A stretch of DNA of 64,000 nt from Streptomyces sp. NRRL F-4489 (GTDB lineage: Bacteria > Actinomycetota > Actinomycetes > Streptomycetales > Streptomycetaceae): assembly GCF_001509485.1 (NCBI RefSeq), contig NZ_LLZI01000224.1, forward strand, positions 1-64,000, written 5' to 3'. The stretch's first letter is position 1. Each line of letters opens with the position of its first letter. Made by a program: the position numbers and the translations under genes. Shown here piece by piece: positions 16,775 through 24,932 of this stretch. The notes under the pieces were generated by a model. That model was given only the letters and a program-made list of their open reading frames with translations. It did no database searches and was not told the DNA's origin.

Positions 16775-17865
16775 CGCACGCCCTCCCTTGCGCTCGTAGC
16801 CGTGCCGGGGTGCGGGCCGCCGGCGGGTGCATCGCCGTCCGCGGGGACGCCCCCGCCGCCCCCGCCGCGCCCACCACGACCCGCCGTCCCGGCCCGCGGG
16901 TCCCCGGCCCGCGCGCCGGACTCCGACTCCGCCGCATGGCCGGTCAGCGCGATGAAGACATCGTCGAGGGTCGGGCGGCGCAGCCCGATGTCGTCGATCT
17001 CCACGCCCCGGCCGTCCAGTTCGCGGATGACCTCGGCGAGCAGCCGGGCGCCGCCGGTCACCGGGACGGTGAGCCGCCGGGTGTGCGGATCGGCCGTGCC
17101 CTCCCCCTTGGCGACCGCGTCCAGTACCTCGCGGGCGGCCGCCAGCTGCCCGGGCTCGTGCACCACGACCTCGATCCGCTCACCGCCCGTACGGGCCTTG
17201 AGCTGGTCGGAGGTACCGCGCGCGATGACCCGGCCGTGGTCGACCACGCAGATGTCGTGGGCGAGCCGGTCGGCCTCCTCCAGATACTGGGTGGTGAGCA
17301 GCAGGGTGGTGCCGCCGGCGACCAGTTCCTGGATGACGTCCCACAGCGCCTGGCGGTTGCGCGGGTCCAGGCCGGTGGTCGGCTCGTCCATGAACATCAC
17401 CGGCGGGCTGACGACCAGCGCGGCGGCGAGGTCGAGGCGGCGGCGCATCCCGCCGGAGTAGGTCTTGGCGGGCCGGTCCCCGGCGTCCGCGAGCCCGAAC
17501 CGCTCCAGCAGTTCGGCGGCCCGCCGCTTGGCGTCGCGGCCGCGCATCTGGTAAAGCCGCCCGACCATGACGAGATTCTCCCGGCCGGTCAAGTACTCGT
17601 CCACGGCGGCGAATTGGCCGGAGAGACCGATGGCGCGGCGGACCGCGTCGGGCTGCGCGAGGACGTCGAGGCCGGCGACCCGGGCGATGCCGCGGTCGGG
17701 CCGGAGCAGGGTGGTCAGGACCCTGACGGCGGTGGTCTTGCCGGCGCCGTTCGGGCCGAGCAGTCCGAGGACGGTGCCTTCGGGAACGTCGAGATCGACG
17801 CCGTCCAGTGCCCTCACCTCGCCGAAGGTCTTCACCAGACCTTCGGCGTAAATGGCACCTGGCAT
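16771..17865 (-). CDS. ABC exporter ATP-binding protein (DrrA-like)
   Basis: A 364-residue nucleotide-binding subunit of the exporter. Walker A GPNGAGKTT at 37-45, Q-loop at about 84, signature YSGGMRRR at 136-143, Walker B MFMDEPTTGLDP at 157-168 and a switch histidine in LLLTTQYLEEADRL. The C-terminal DrrA-type extension (about 220-310) is present, followed by a low-complexity Gly/Pro/Ala tail. The frame is open upstream, but ATG 17865 gives the canonical MPGAIYAEGLVKTFG start. It is coupled to the permease by a 4-base overlap. Direct repeats upstream suggest regulated expression. Role: ATP-driven efflux, possibly drug self-protection. Confidence 0.93.
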   Translation of the reverse strand: MPGAIYAEGLVKTFGEVRALDGVDLDVPEGTVLGLLGPNGAGKTTAVRVLTTLLRPDRGIARVAGLDVLAQPDAVRRAIGLSGQFAAVDEYLTGRENLVMVGRLYQMRGRDAKRRAAELLERFGLADAGDRPAKTYSGGMRRRLDLAAALVVSPPVMFMDEPTTGLDPRNRQALWDVIQELVAGGTTLLLTTQYLEEADRLAHDICVVDHGRVIARGTSDQLKARTGGERIEVVVHEPGQLAAAREVLDAVAKGEGTADPHTRRLTVPVTGGARLLAEVIRELDGRGVEIDDIGLRRPTLDDVFIALTGHAAESESGARAGDPRAGTAGRGGRGGGGGGVPADGDAPAGGPHPGTATSAREGVR

Positions 17866-17932
17866 GTGGGTACCCCCATGGTTGGCGCATTCGGAACGGT
17901 ACGTACGGGAACGCACGGCAGCGCGACGCGTC

Positions 17933-18101
17933 GTATGACGATGTCCACGACAAGCTCTATGACGAGTTCTATGACGAGCTGACATACGGCGAACCGGCAG
18001 CGACACCGCCACATTTCCACGCCGGTCCGGCCTCCGCCACCGAAAACACCCAACCGGCAGGTGGGGGCCGTCGTACAACTCTCGTATTGCTCGTACAACT
18101 C
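17933..18101. promoter_or_regulatory. direct-repeat cluster upstream of the ABC exporter operon
   Basis: TATGACGA occurs at about 17934, 17958 and 17970; the last two lie in exact adjacent 12-bp repeats, TCTATGACGAGT and TCTATGACGAGC (17956-17979). Further upstream TCGTACAACTC is repeated at 18071-18081 and 18091-18101, 20 bases apart (two helical turns). This is lower in GC than its surroundings and lies in the 336-base gap before the operon. It looks like the promoter with helically phased activator or repressor sites. Confidence 0.4.
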
Positions 18102-18129
18102 GTACCGAAGACTCCACGCGTCACTCGGG

Positions 18130-18195
18130 CCCGTCCGACCCGTCCGACCCCTCCGGCCCGTCCGATCCCTCCGACCCCGTCGGCCCCTCCGGCCC
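18130..18195. repeat. degenerate 9-bp tandem array after ilvA
   Basis: Imperfect repeats of the type CCGTCCGAC / CCCTCCGGC run for about 65 bases directly downstream of the ilvA stop (minus strand). A similar low-complexity composition occurs inside the ilvA 5' region. No function is evident. Confidence 0.5.
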
Positions 18196-18201
18196 GTTCG
18201 C

Positions 18202-19542
18202 TCAGGCCGCGACCACGTCGTAGCCGGCCTCGCGCAGTGCCGCGCACACCTCGGCGCAGTGCTCGGGCCCCTTGGTCTCCAGATGGAGTTCGACCTCGGC
18301 CTCGGTGAGCCCCAGCCGGGGGTCGGTCCGTACGTGCCCGACGTCCAGCACATTGGCGTCCACCACCGTCAGCACGCCGAGGAGGGTGGCCAGCGCGCCG
18401 GGCCGGTCGGTGAGCCGCAGCCGCAGCGAGAGGTAGCGGCCGGCGGCGGCCATACCGTGCCGCAGGATGCGCTGCATCAGGAGCGGATCGACGTTGCCGC
18501 CGGAGAGCACCGCGACCACCGGCCCCTCGAACGAACCGGGCGCCGACAGCAGCGCCGCCACCGGGCTCGCCCCGGCCGGCTCCACGACCAGCTTCGCCCG
18601 CTCCAGGCAGAGCAGCAGCGCGCTGGACAGCTCGTCCTCGGTGACCGTGCGGACCTCGTCGACCAGTTCCCGCACCATGCCGAACGGGACGTCGCCCGGC
18701 CGCCCGACCTTGATCCCGTCCGCCATCGTGGTCAGCGGCTCGATGGCCACCGGGCGGCCCGCCGCGAGCGACGGCGGGTAGCAGGCCGCGGCCGCCGCCT
18801 GCACCCCGACCACCCGCACGTCCGGGCGCAGCGCCTTGACCGCGAGGGCGATACCCGCGGCGAGCCCGCCGCCGCCCACGCCGACGACGACGGTCCGCAC
18901 CTCCGGGCACTGTTCGAGGATCTCCAGGCCGACCGTGCCCTGGCCCGCGATGATGTCGCGGTGGTCGAAGGGGTGGATGAAGACCGCGCCGGTGCGCCGG
19001 GCGTACTCCTGGGCGGCGGCCAGCGTCTCGTCCACCACCTGGCCGTGCAGCCGCACCTCGGCGCCGTACTCGCGGGTCGCGGCGACCTTGGGCAGCGGGG
19101 CGCCGGCCGGCATGAAGACGGTCGACTCGACGCCCAGCAGGGAGGCCGCGAGGGCGACGCCCTGCGCGTGGTTGCCGGCGCTCGCCGCGACCACGCCGGC
19201 CCCGCGCTCCGCCGCCGAGAGGCCGGCGATCCGCACGTAGGCGCCGCGGATCTTGAACGAGCCGGTGCGCTGGAGGTTCTCGCACTTGAGGTGGACGGGC
19301 GCGCCGACCAGCGCGGAGAGGTAGCGGCTGCCCTCCATGGCGGTCGTCCGGGCGACGCCGGAGAGCAGCTTCTGGGCCTCGCGGATGTCGTCGAGGGTGA
19401 GGGTGGTGGGGGCCGGGGCGGGGGCGGTCGGCCCGGGGAGCGCGTCCCACCCGTCCGGCCCGTGCGGGGGTACGTCCGGGCCCTCCGGCCCGTGCGGACC
19501 CTCCGGCCCGTGCGGCGTGCGCGGCGGCGTGTGGTCGGCCAT
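18202..19542 (-). CDS. ilvA: threonine dehydratase with C-terminal ACT domain
   Basis: PLP enzyme converting threonine to 2-oxobutanoate and ammonia, the entry to isoleucine synthesis. The 446-residue product has an unusual Pro/Gly/His-rich N-terminal 40 residues (repeats of HGPEGP), then the fold-type II core: PLP lysine 97 in TGSFKIRGAY, SAGNHAQG, and the glycine-rich phosphate loop VGVGGGGLAAG. An ACT regulatory domain fills about 365-446 (LRLRLTDRPGALATLL). It is shorter than enterobacterial IlvA (one ACT-type domain), as usual in Streptomyces. The ATG at 19542 is chosen; the frame is open further upstream but without a ribosome site. MarR is divergent. Confidence 0.93.
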   Translation of the reverse strand: MADHTPPRTPHGPEGPHGPEGPDVPPHGPDGWDALPGPTAPAPAPTTLTLDDIREAQKLLSGVARTTAMEGSRYLSALVGAPVHLKCENLQRTGSFKIRGAYVRIAGLSAAERGAGVVAASAGNHAQGVALAASLLGVESTVFMPAGAPLPKVAATREYGAEVRLHGQVVDETLAAAQEYARRTGAVFIHPFDHRDIIAGQGTVGLEILEQCPEVRTVVVGVGGGGLAAGIALAVKALRPDVRVVGVQAAAAACYPPSLAAGRPVAIEPLTTMADGIKVGRPGDVPFGMVRELVDEVRTVTEDELSSALLLCLERAKLVVEPAGASPVAALLSAPGSFEGPVVAVLSGGNVDPLLMQRILRHGMAAAGRYLSLRLRLTDRPGALATLLGVLTVVDANVLDVGHVRTDPRLGLTEAEVELHLETKGPEHCAEVCAALREAGYDVVAA

Positions 19543-19733
19543 GCGGCCAGTCTCGCAGTTCGGCCACGATCCGGGCTTTTCCGGCCGGATGCCGGACACC
19601 GGCGCGTCCCGGCCCCCGTCCGGCCAGGTACGGCGCGGCCCGGAGGCGGCAGCGCCGGTACGGGCCGCGCCGCCGCCGCGTACCCTGTCTTCCCCAGCCA
19701 TCCATGCCCATCCCGATGAAGCGAGCCCCGGCC

Positions 19734-20240
19734 ATGCCCACCTCTCCGGACATGACGACCCACACCGACACCGCTCTTCTCGACGCGCTCCAGCACCAAG
19801 TGGCGGTCTTCGCCCGCCGCGCCGAACAGAGCCGGCTCGGTGGCGTCGGACAGGCGCGCAACTCCATGGACCGCGCCGCCTACCTGCTCCTCAACCGCCT
19901 GGACCAGGAGGGCCCGATGGGCGTCAAGGCCCTGGCCTGCGGGATGGGGATCGACTCCTCGACGGTCACCCGGCAGGTGGCGCCGCTGGTCGACGCCGGG
20001 CTGGTCGACCGCGCCACGCACCCGGAGGACGGCCGCGCGGTGGTCCTGGAGCTCTCCGAGCGCGGCCACGCCCGCCTGGACGAGGTCCGCGCCTCGCGGC
20101 GGGCCCTGATGGCGCTGGTGACGGAGGAGTGGAGCGAGGAGGAGCGCGAGGCGTTCACGTCCCTCCTGACGCGCTTCAACACCTCCCTGGCCGAGATCAC
20201 GGCACTGGCCCCGGGGGGCGGGGCGGGGGCGGCGTCCTGA
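19734..20240 (+). CDS. MarR family transcriptional regulator
   Basis: A 168-residue regulator. Winged helix at about 45-115: MDRAAYLLLNRLDQEGPMGV, a recognition helix in MGIDSSTVTRQVAPLVDAGL and a wing with HPEDGRAVVLELSERG. Typical MarR length with terminal dimerisation helices. Two in-frame upstream ATGs exist (19704 and 19716); the start is uncertain because a TACCCT -10-like hexamer at 19681 could give a near-leaderless mRNA starting at 19704. It is divergent from ilvA across about 190 bases. Ligand and targets unknown. Confidence 0.85.
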   Translation: MPTSPDMTTHTDTALLDALQHQVAVFARRAEQSRLGGVGQARNSMDRAAYLLLNRLDQEGPMGVKALACGMGIDSSTVTRQVAPLVDAGLVDRATHPEDGRAVVLELSERGHARLDEVRASRRALMALVTEEWSEEEREAFTSLLTRFNTSLAEITALAPGGGAGAAS

Positions 20241-20473
20241 CGGGTGCCGTGGTGAGGGGTGCTGTCCTGGGCGGCGTCCTGACGGTGCCGCCTTGGGGGC
20301 CGCGCCGAACGGTCGGTCGCGCACGGCGCGCCACACCTGGCCTTCCCCCTGTCCGACCCCTTGACCCCGTTGGCCGGACTGCCGTGCCATAGGGGCCAGA
20401 GGGCTGTCCGGCGGTTCCCGGGGGCGTCGCCACAGGGGCCGGGGCGCCCGGGGGCCGTCATCCGGGAGGCGCG
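20241..20473. other. intergenic region before the sigma-like gene
   Basis: About 230 bases of GC-rich sequence between the MarR stop and the sigma-like gene. I see no strong hairpin and no supported gene. A promoter for the sigma-like gene must lie here but no clear hexamers stand out. Confidence 0.4.
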
Positions 20474-20938
20474 GTGGGAGAGCGGCGGCTGGTGCGGGAA
20501 CGGTGCCGGGCCCGGGAGTTCGAGGCGTTCACCGCGGGCGCGGCGGGGCGGCTGCTGCACGCCGCGGCCCTGCTGACCGGTGAGCCCGCCGACCGTCCGG
20601 CCCCCGCCGCCGAGGACCTGCTGGTCCGCGCGCTGGCCCGGACGTACGCCGGCTGGGACCGGCTGCGCGGCGAGGACCCGTACGAGCGGGCCCGCCGCGA
20701 ACTGGCCGCGCTGTTCGCCCAGACCGCCCGGCGGCACCGGCGGCCGCGCGGCGGGCTGCTCGGCCGGCTGCCCCCACGGGAGCGCCTGGTGCTCGTCCTC
20801 CGCCTCCACGAGGACATCGCCGAGGAGCAGACCGCGGCCCAACTGGGGCTGCCCGCCGAGCGGGTGCAGGCGCTGTACCGGAACGCCCTCTCCGAGCTCC
20901 GCAGCCACCGCCCCCGGCCGGCCACCCCGTCACCGTGA
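20474..20938 (+). CDS. ECF-type sigma factor-like protein (SigE-family type)
   Basis: A 154-residue protein. Residues about 12-75 resemble a shortened region 2 (REFEAFTAGAAGRLLHAAAL), and residues 100-145 a sigma-70 region 4 helix-turn-helix (LPPRERLVLVLRLHEDIAEE, then QTAAQLGLPAERVQALYRNALSEL). The region 2 promoter-melting part is divergent, so promoter recognition must be altered or the protein may act by DNA binding alone. GTG start at 20474 with GGGAGG upstream. Its stop overlaps the start of the next gene (GTGA), giving a coupled pair with a small membrane protein that may be its anti-sigma partner. Confidence 0.7.
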   Translation: MGERRLVRERCRAREFEAFTAGAAGRLLHAAALLTGEPADRPAPAAEDLLVRALARTYAGWDRLRGEDPYERARRELAALFAQTARRHRRPRGGLLGRLPPRERLVLVLRLHEDIAEEQTAAQLGLPAERVQALYRNALSELRSHRPRPATPSP

Positions 20939-21222
20939 ACCCGGCCCCCACCAGCCCCGACCTGCCCCATCCGCCGCCGGACCGCAAGGAGACCGAGGCG
21001 CGGCGGACGCTGTGGGCCGGACCGTGGCCGCCGGTGCCGCCGGACCTGGCCGCGCGGGCCGCCGCCCGGGGCCGCCGGCTGCGGGCCCGGCGCCTGCTGC
21101 TGCACCGCGCCGGCTCACTGCTCGCCCTGCTGGCGCTGCTGTCCCTCGCCCTGTGGGCGGCGGCCGACCAGCCCTGGCGCCCGCCCCCGGCCCGTACGAC
21201 GCCACCCGTGGTGGGGTACTGA
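20935..21222 (+). CDS. small membrane protein coupled to the sigma-like gene
   Basis: A 95-residue protein with a Pro-rich cytoplasmic N-terminus, an Arg/Ala-rich amphipathic stretch (about 40-58) and one transmembrane helix (about 59-76, LLALLALLSLALWAAADQ), then a short external tail. Its GTG overlaps the sigma-gene stop by 4 bases. Such pairs in Streptomyces often put an anti-sigma or membrane tether next to its sigma factor, but no zinc-binding anti-sigma motif (HxxxCxxC) is present here. The role is therefore inferred from position only. Confidence 0.65.
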   Translation: MNPAPTSPDLPHPPPDRKETEARRTLWAGPWPPVPPDLAARAAARGRRLRARRLLLHRAGSLLALLALLSLALWAAADQPWRPPPARTTPPVVGY

Positions 21223-21382
21223 ACGGGCCGGGGCGGGCCGTGGCCAGACGGACGTACGGGGACGAGCCGGGGCGCACGGGGCCGGGCCGGGGCGTACGGG
21301 GACGAGCCGGGCCTACGGGCACAGGCCGACCAGCCCGCCGCCCAGCCCCCGCGCCCCCTCAGCGCCAGCCTGGGCCCGGGCC
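21223..21382. repeat. intergenic direct repeat between convergent genes
   Basis: GTACGGGGACGAGCCGGG appears at about 21254 and again about 40 bases later. The sequence lies between the small membrane protein gene and the stop of the cystathionine gamma-synthase gene. No gene; no clean terminator hairpin. Confidence 0.4.
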
Positions 21383-22543
21383 TCAGCCCAACGCCTGCGT
21401 CAGATCAGCCAGCAGATCATCAACCGACTCGATGCCCACCGAGAGCCGCACCAGATCCGCCGGAACCTCCAGCGCCGACCCGGCCGTGGACGCGTGCGTC
21501 ATCCGCCCCGGGTGCTCGATCAGCGACTCCACGCCGCCCAGCGACTCCCCGAGCGTGAACAGCCGGGCGCGGTTGCAGACCTCCACCGCCGCCTCCTCGC
21601 CGCCCGCCACCTGGAACGACACCATCCCGCCGAAGGCCCGCATCTGCTTGGCCGCGACCTCGTGGCCGGGGTGCTCGGCCAGCCCCGGGTAGTAGACCCG
21701 GGTCACCTTCTCGTGCGAGGCGAGGAGTTCGGCGACGCGGGCGGCGTTGGCGCTGTGCCGGTCCATCCGGACGGCCAGCGTCTTGATGCCGCGCATCACC
21801 AGCCAGGCGTCGAACGGCCCGGCGATCGCGCCCATGGCGTTCTGGTGGTACGCCAGCTCCTCGCCGAGCGCGTCGTCGTTGACGACCAGCGCGCCGCCGA
21901 CCACGTCCGAGTGGCCGCCCATGTACTTGGTGGTGGAGTAGACCACCACATCCGCGCCGAGGGCGAGCGGCTGCTGGAGGTACGGGCTGGCGAAGGTGTT
22001 GTCCACCACCAGACGGGCCCCGGTGTCCCGGGCGACCGCGGCCAGCGCCGCGATGTCGCTGATGCCGAGCAGCGGGTTGCTGGGCGTCTCCACCCAGATC
22101 GCCTTCGTACGCGGCGTGACCGCGGCCCGGACCGCCTGCGGGTCGGAGGTGTCGGCCACCGACCACTGCACGCCCCACCGCTCGGCGACCTTGGCGAACA
22201 GGCGGAACGTGCCGCCGTAGGCGTCGTTGGGGATCACCACGTGGTCGCCGGGGACGAGGAGGGTGCGCAGCAGGCAGTCCTCGGCGGCGAGGCCGGAGGC
22301 GAAGGCCAGGCCGCGGCGGCCGCCGTCGAGGGCGGCGAGGTTCTCCTCCAGGGCGGTGCGGGTCGGGTTGGCGCTGCGGCTGTACTCGTAACCGCCGCGC
22401 AGCCCGCCCACGCCGTCCTGCTTGTAGGTGGACACCTGGTAGATGGGCGGTACCACCGCGCCGGTCGCCTGGTCGGGCTCCTGACCTGCGTGGATGGCAA
22501 GGGTTTCGAAGTGCTGGTGGCGCTTGTCGCGCGGATCGCTCAT
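21383..22543 (-). CDS. metB: cystathionine gamma-synthase
   Basis: A PLP enzyme of the Cys/Met metabolism family joining an activated homoserine ester and cysteine to cystathionine (transsulfuration towards methionine). The 386-residue product has the family core: SRSANPTRTALE near residue 56, DAYGGTFRLF near 107, DNTFASPYLQQPL at 181-193 and the PLP lysine 206 in YSTTKYMGGHSD. Cystathionine gamma-lyases are close relatives and cannot be fully excluded. ATG 22543 follows a TACCCT -10-like hexamer by 8 bases, so the message may be leaderless; a 10-bp direct repeat lies just upstream. Confidence 0.88.
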   Translation of the reverse strand: MSDPRDKRHQHFETLAIHAGQEPDQATGAVVPPIYQVSTYKQDGVGGLRGGYEYSRSANPTRTALEENLAALDGGRRGLAFASGLAAEDCLLRTLLVPGDHVVIPNDAYGGTFRLFAKVAERWGVQWSVADTSDPQAVRAAVTPRTKAIWVETPSNPLLGISDIAALAAVARDTGARLVVDNTFASPYLQQPLALGADVVVYSTTKYMGGHSDVVGGALVVNDDALGEELAYHQNAMGAIAGPFDAWLVMRGIKTLAVRMDRHSANAARVAELLASHEKVTRVYYPGLAEHPGHEVAAKQMRAFGGMVSFQVAGGEEAAVEVCNRARLFTLGESLGGVESLIEHPGRMTHASTAGSALEVPADLVRLSVGIESVDDLLADLTQALG

Positions 22544-22572
22544 GTCTGCCGAGGGTAGTCGGCCGCGCCACC

Positions 22573-22590
22573 GAACTTTCCGGAACTTTC
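22573..22590. promoter_or_regulatory. GAACTTTC direct repeat at the metB promoter
   Basis: GAACTTTC at 22573-22580 and 22583-22590, exactly one helical turn apart. It lies about 15-30 bases upstream of the TACCCT hexamer on the minus strand, where an activator or the -35 region would be. Confidence 0.35.
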
Positions 22591-22743
22591 CCGTTCCCTG
22601 GATAGTGAATACAGAGGGAGTTCCTGCCCACCCCGTGACCACCCCGCCCGAACGCCCCCTGAAACCTCCGGGCAACCCCGGAACGACCCACCCTCCGCCC
22701 CTCCGTCCTCCACTTCCGCCCCTCCGACCAGGACACACACCAC

Positions 22744-23877
22744 ATGGACGCACTGCTGCTTCTCCTCGTCGCGATCGCGCTCGGCGGTCTGGTCTTCCTG
22801 CCCTGGATGCGGCGCCGGCGGGCCGTCCGGCACGCCGTGCAGGGGCACGCGGTCGCCACCGACCCCATGGCCGGCTACGGCTTCGTCCCCGTGGAGCGGC
22901 TCGACGTACGGCTGCCCGGCCCCGACGAGGCGCTGGACGCGGCGCTCGCCGAGATCCGCCGGACCCACGACTGGCGGCCGGCCGCCGAGCTGCTGCGGTC
23001 CACCGGGGACGACTGGGAGCTGCGCTGGCAGCGGGTGCAGACGCTGGCCGGCGCCGCCGCGTTCGAGCTGGCACGCACGCCCGGCGACCCGTCCGCCCCG
23101 GGCGGTACGCGCACCGGCGGCATCTGGCTGCGCAGCTGGCGCGCCGAGGCACCCAAGGACCCCGGGGGCGCGGAGACGCACGCGCAGTTCCTGGTCGTCC
23201 AGGCGCTGCGCGACCCCGGCTCGCAGGACTTCCGGATGATCCTGGAGGAGGCCCGTACGGTCTGCCGGGAGGCGGCGCTGCTGGCGCCCGGCAGCCCAAT
23301 CCCGTACATCACCGAGCTGGCCGTGGCCCGGGGGCTGGGCGCCCGCCCCGCCGACTACGAGGAGCTGTGGTCCCGGGTCCTCCAGCGGGCCCCGCACCAC
23401 ATGGGCGCGCATCTGGCCGCGCTCCCGTACTGGTCGGAGAAGTGGCACGGGTCCCGTAAGGAGGCGGAGGCGTTCGCCGAGCGCGCCGCCTCCGGGGCGC
23501 CGGCGCAGAGCCTGCTGCCGGCCCTCCCCCTCTTCGCGGTCTACGAGCACCTGCCCGAGGCCAACATGGTCCACAGCCTCTTCCAGAGCGCGGTCATCGA
23601 ACGCGCCATCGAGGGCGCCCACTTCGCCCTGCGCCAGGCCCCGGCCGACCATCCGATGGCGCCGCACGTCCGCCATCTGCTCGTCTGGTTCCTGGTCCAC
23701 GCCGAGCGGTACGCCGAGGCGATGGAGCAGCTCCGCCTCGTCGACGGCCATGTGGGCGCCGTCCCGTGGTCCTACGGGCGCAGCCCGGCCGCCGAGTACG
23801 CCGCGTACCGCGCCGTCGCCATCGCCGGCTGGGAAAAGCTCGGCGGCACCCCCGCCACCTTCCGCCCCCACGACTGA
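22744..23877 (+). CDS. membrane-anchored conserved protein of unknown function
   Basis: A 377-residue protein with an N-terminal transmembrane anchor (about 4-21, LLLLLVAIALGGLVFLPW) followed by a stop-transfer cluster WMRRRRAVRH, and a large cytoplasmic alpha-helical domain resembling TPR-like superhelices (helical pairs at 75-110, 150-200, 215-330). No catalytic motif. It is conserved between metB and msrA in Streptomyces, as I remember the region, without an assigned role. Divergent from metB. Confidence 0.8.
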   Translation: MDALLLLLVAIALGGLVFLPWMRRRRAVRHAVQGHAVATDPMAGYGFVPVERLDVRLPGPDEALDAALAEIRRTHDWRPAAELLRSTGDDWELRWQRVQTLAGAAAFELARTPGDPSAPGGTRTGGIWLRSWRAEAPKDPGGAETHAQFLVVQALRDPGSQDFRMILEEARTVCREAALLAPGSPIPYITELAVARGLGARPADYEELWSRVLQRAPHHMGAHLAALPYWSEKWHGSRKEAEAFAERAASGAPAQSLLPALPLFAVYEHLPEANMVHSLFQSAVIERAIEGAHFALRQAPADHPMAPHVRHLLVWFLVHAERYAEAMEQLRLVDGHVGAVPWSYGRSPAAEYAAYRAVAIAGWEKLGGTPATFRPHD

Positions 23878-23988
23878 CGCCCGGGCCACCGGGCCCGGCC
23901 CCGGAATGCGACCCGTCCGCGAGACGTTCTCCCTTACGAACCAACGCCCGCCCCACAGGGCCCCCGGCCCCGACGCACGACACACAAC

Positions 23989-24022
23989 GCTGAAGAAGCT
24001 AACGCCGCTAAAGAAGCTAACG
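23989..24022. repeat. 16-bp direct repeat in the msrA leader
   Basis: GCTGAAGAAGCTAACG (23989-24004) and GCTAAAGAAGCTAACG (24007-24022) differ at one base and have an 18-base period. The block is A-rich in a GC-rich genome and ends 35 bases before the msrA start codon. It could be a translation enhancer or leader structure, or a regulator site. Confidence 0.45.
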
Positions 24023-24057
24023 AAGCAGAGCCGAGCCCACCCCCTGGAGCCCACCCC

Positions 24058-24723
24058 ATGCTGTTCTCCCGCTTCAAGACGCACCTGCCCACCCCCGAGG
24101 AAGCGCTCCAGGGCCGCCCGGAGCGGGACTTCCCGGTCCCCGACCGCCACACCGTCCTCGGCAACCCCCTGCTCGGCCCGTACCCGGACGGCCTGGAGAT
24201 CGCCGACTTCGGCCTGGGCTGCTTCTGGGGCGCCGAGCGGAAGTTCTGGCAGACCGAGGGCGTCTGGACCACCCTCGTCGGCTACCAGGGCGGCCACACC
24301 CCCAACCCCACCTACGAGGAGGTGTGCAGCGGCCACACCGGCCACACCGAGGCCGTCCGCGTCGTCTTCGACCCGTCCGTCGTCCCGTACACCGCCCTGC
24401 TGAAGCTCTTCTGGGAGTCCCACGACCCCACCCAGGGCTTCCGCCAGGGCAACGACGTCGGCACCCAGTACCGCTCGGCGATCTACACCCACTCCCCCGC
24501 CCAGCAGCAGGCCGCCGAAGCCTCCCGCGACGCCTACCGCACCGTCCTCCACTCCTCCGGCTACGGCGACATCACCACCGAAATCCTCCCCGCCGCCCCC
24601 CGCCCCTTCTACCCGGCCGAGGCGTACCACCAGCAGTACCTCGACAAGAACCCCGCCGGCTACTGCGGCATCGGTGGGACCGGCGTCTCCTGCCCTGTTG
24701 GTGTCGCCCCGGCCGGCGACTGA
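24058..24723 (+). CDS. msrA: peptide methionine sulfoxide reductase MsrA
   Basis: Reduces methionine-S-sulfoxide in proteins. A 221-residue product with the catalytic motif GCFWGAE (Cys55) preceded by an extra N-terminal arm of about 50 residues, as in mycobacterial/streptomycete and eukaryotic-type MsrA. Other conserved elements are [28 protein letters not shown] and [11 protein letters not shown]. Candidate resolving cysteines occur in the C-terminal [16 protein letters not shown] 24058 with a modest GGAG-type site. A 16-bp direct repeat lies in its leader. Confidence 0.95.
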   Translation: MLFSRFKTHLPTPEEALQGRPERDFPVPDRHTVLGNPLLGPYPDGLEIADFGLGCFWGAERKFWQTEGVWTTLVGYQGGHTPNPTYEEVCSGHTGHTEAVRVVFDPSVVPYTALLKLFWESHDPTQGFRQGNDVGTQYRSAIYTHSPAQQQAAEASRDAYRTVLHSSGYGDITTEILPAAPRPFYPAEAYHQQYLDKNPAGYCGIGGTGVSCPVGVAPAGD

Positions 24724-24805
24724 CGGTTCAGCGTTCCTCACACGGGGAGCGCTGGGCTCCACGATGCCCACGCCGATGTCGCCGGCCACGGACGTGCGTT
24801 CTCAC

Positions 24806-24845
24806 GGGCTCAGGGCAGGTTTTCGAACCATCCTGTCCCGAGCCC
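24806..24845. terminator. imperfect hairpin downstream of msrA
   Basis: GGGCTCAGGGCAGG (24806-24819) and CCTGTCCCGAGCCC (24832-24845) pair over 14 positions with one mismatch and one wobble around a 12-base loop. It lies about 85 bases after the msrA stop. It may end the msrA transcript, or mark the edge of inserted DNA since the next gene looks foreign. Confidence 0.5.
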
Positions 24846-24932
24846 ATGGCGCACCAGACTTCCTGGCACCCGATTCAGCCATAACCCGCCGTGCGGGCAT
24901 GGCCCAGGAGGCACCGCGCCACGTTTGAGGGC

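Noticed and set aside
22540..24789. Minus-strand frame of about 750 codons across the membrane-anchored protein and msrA
   Set aside because: Gly/Val/Arg-rich shadow of two well-supported plus-strand genes.
24806..24845. tRNA-like TTCGAA loop next to msrA
   Set aside because: The loop contains TTCGAA and the arms look like a T-arm at first glance, but the stem is 14 positions long and no acceptor, D or anticodon arms exist. Treated as a hairpin.
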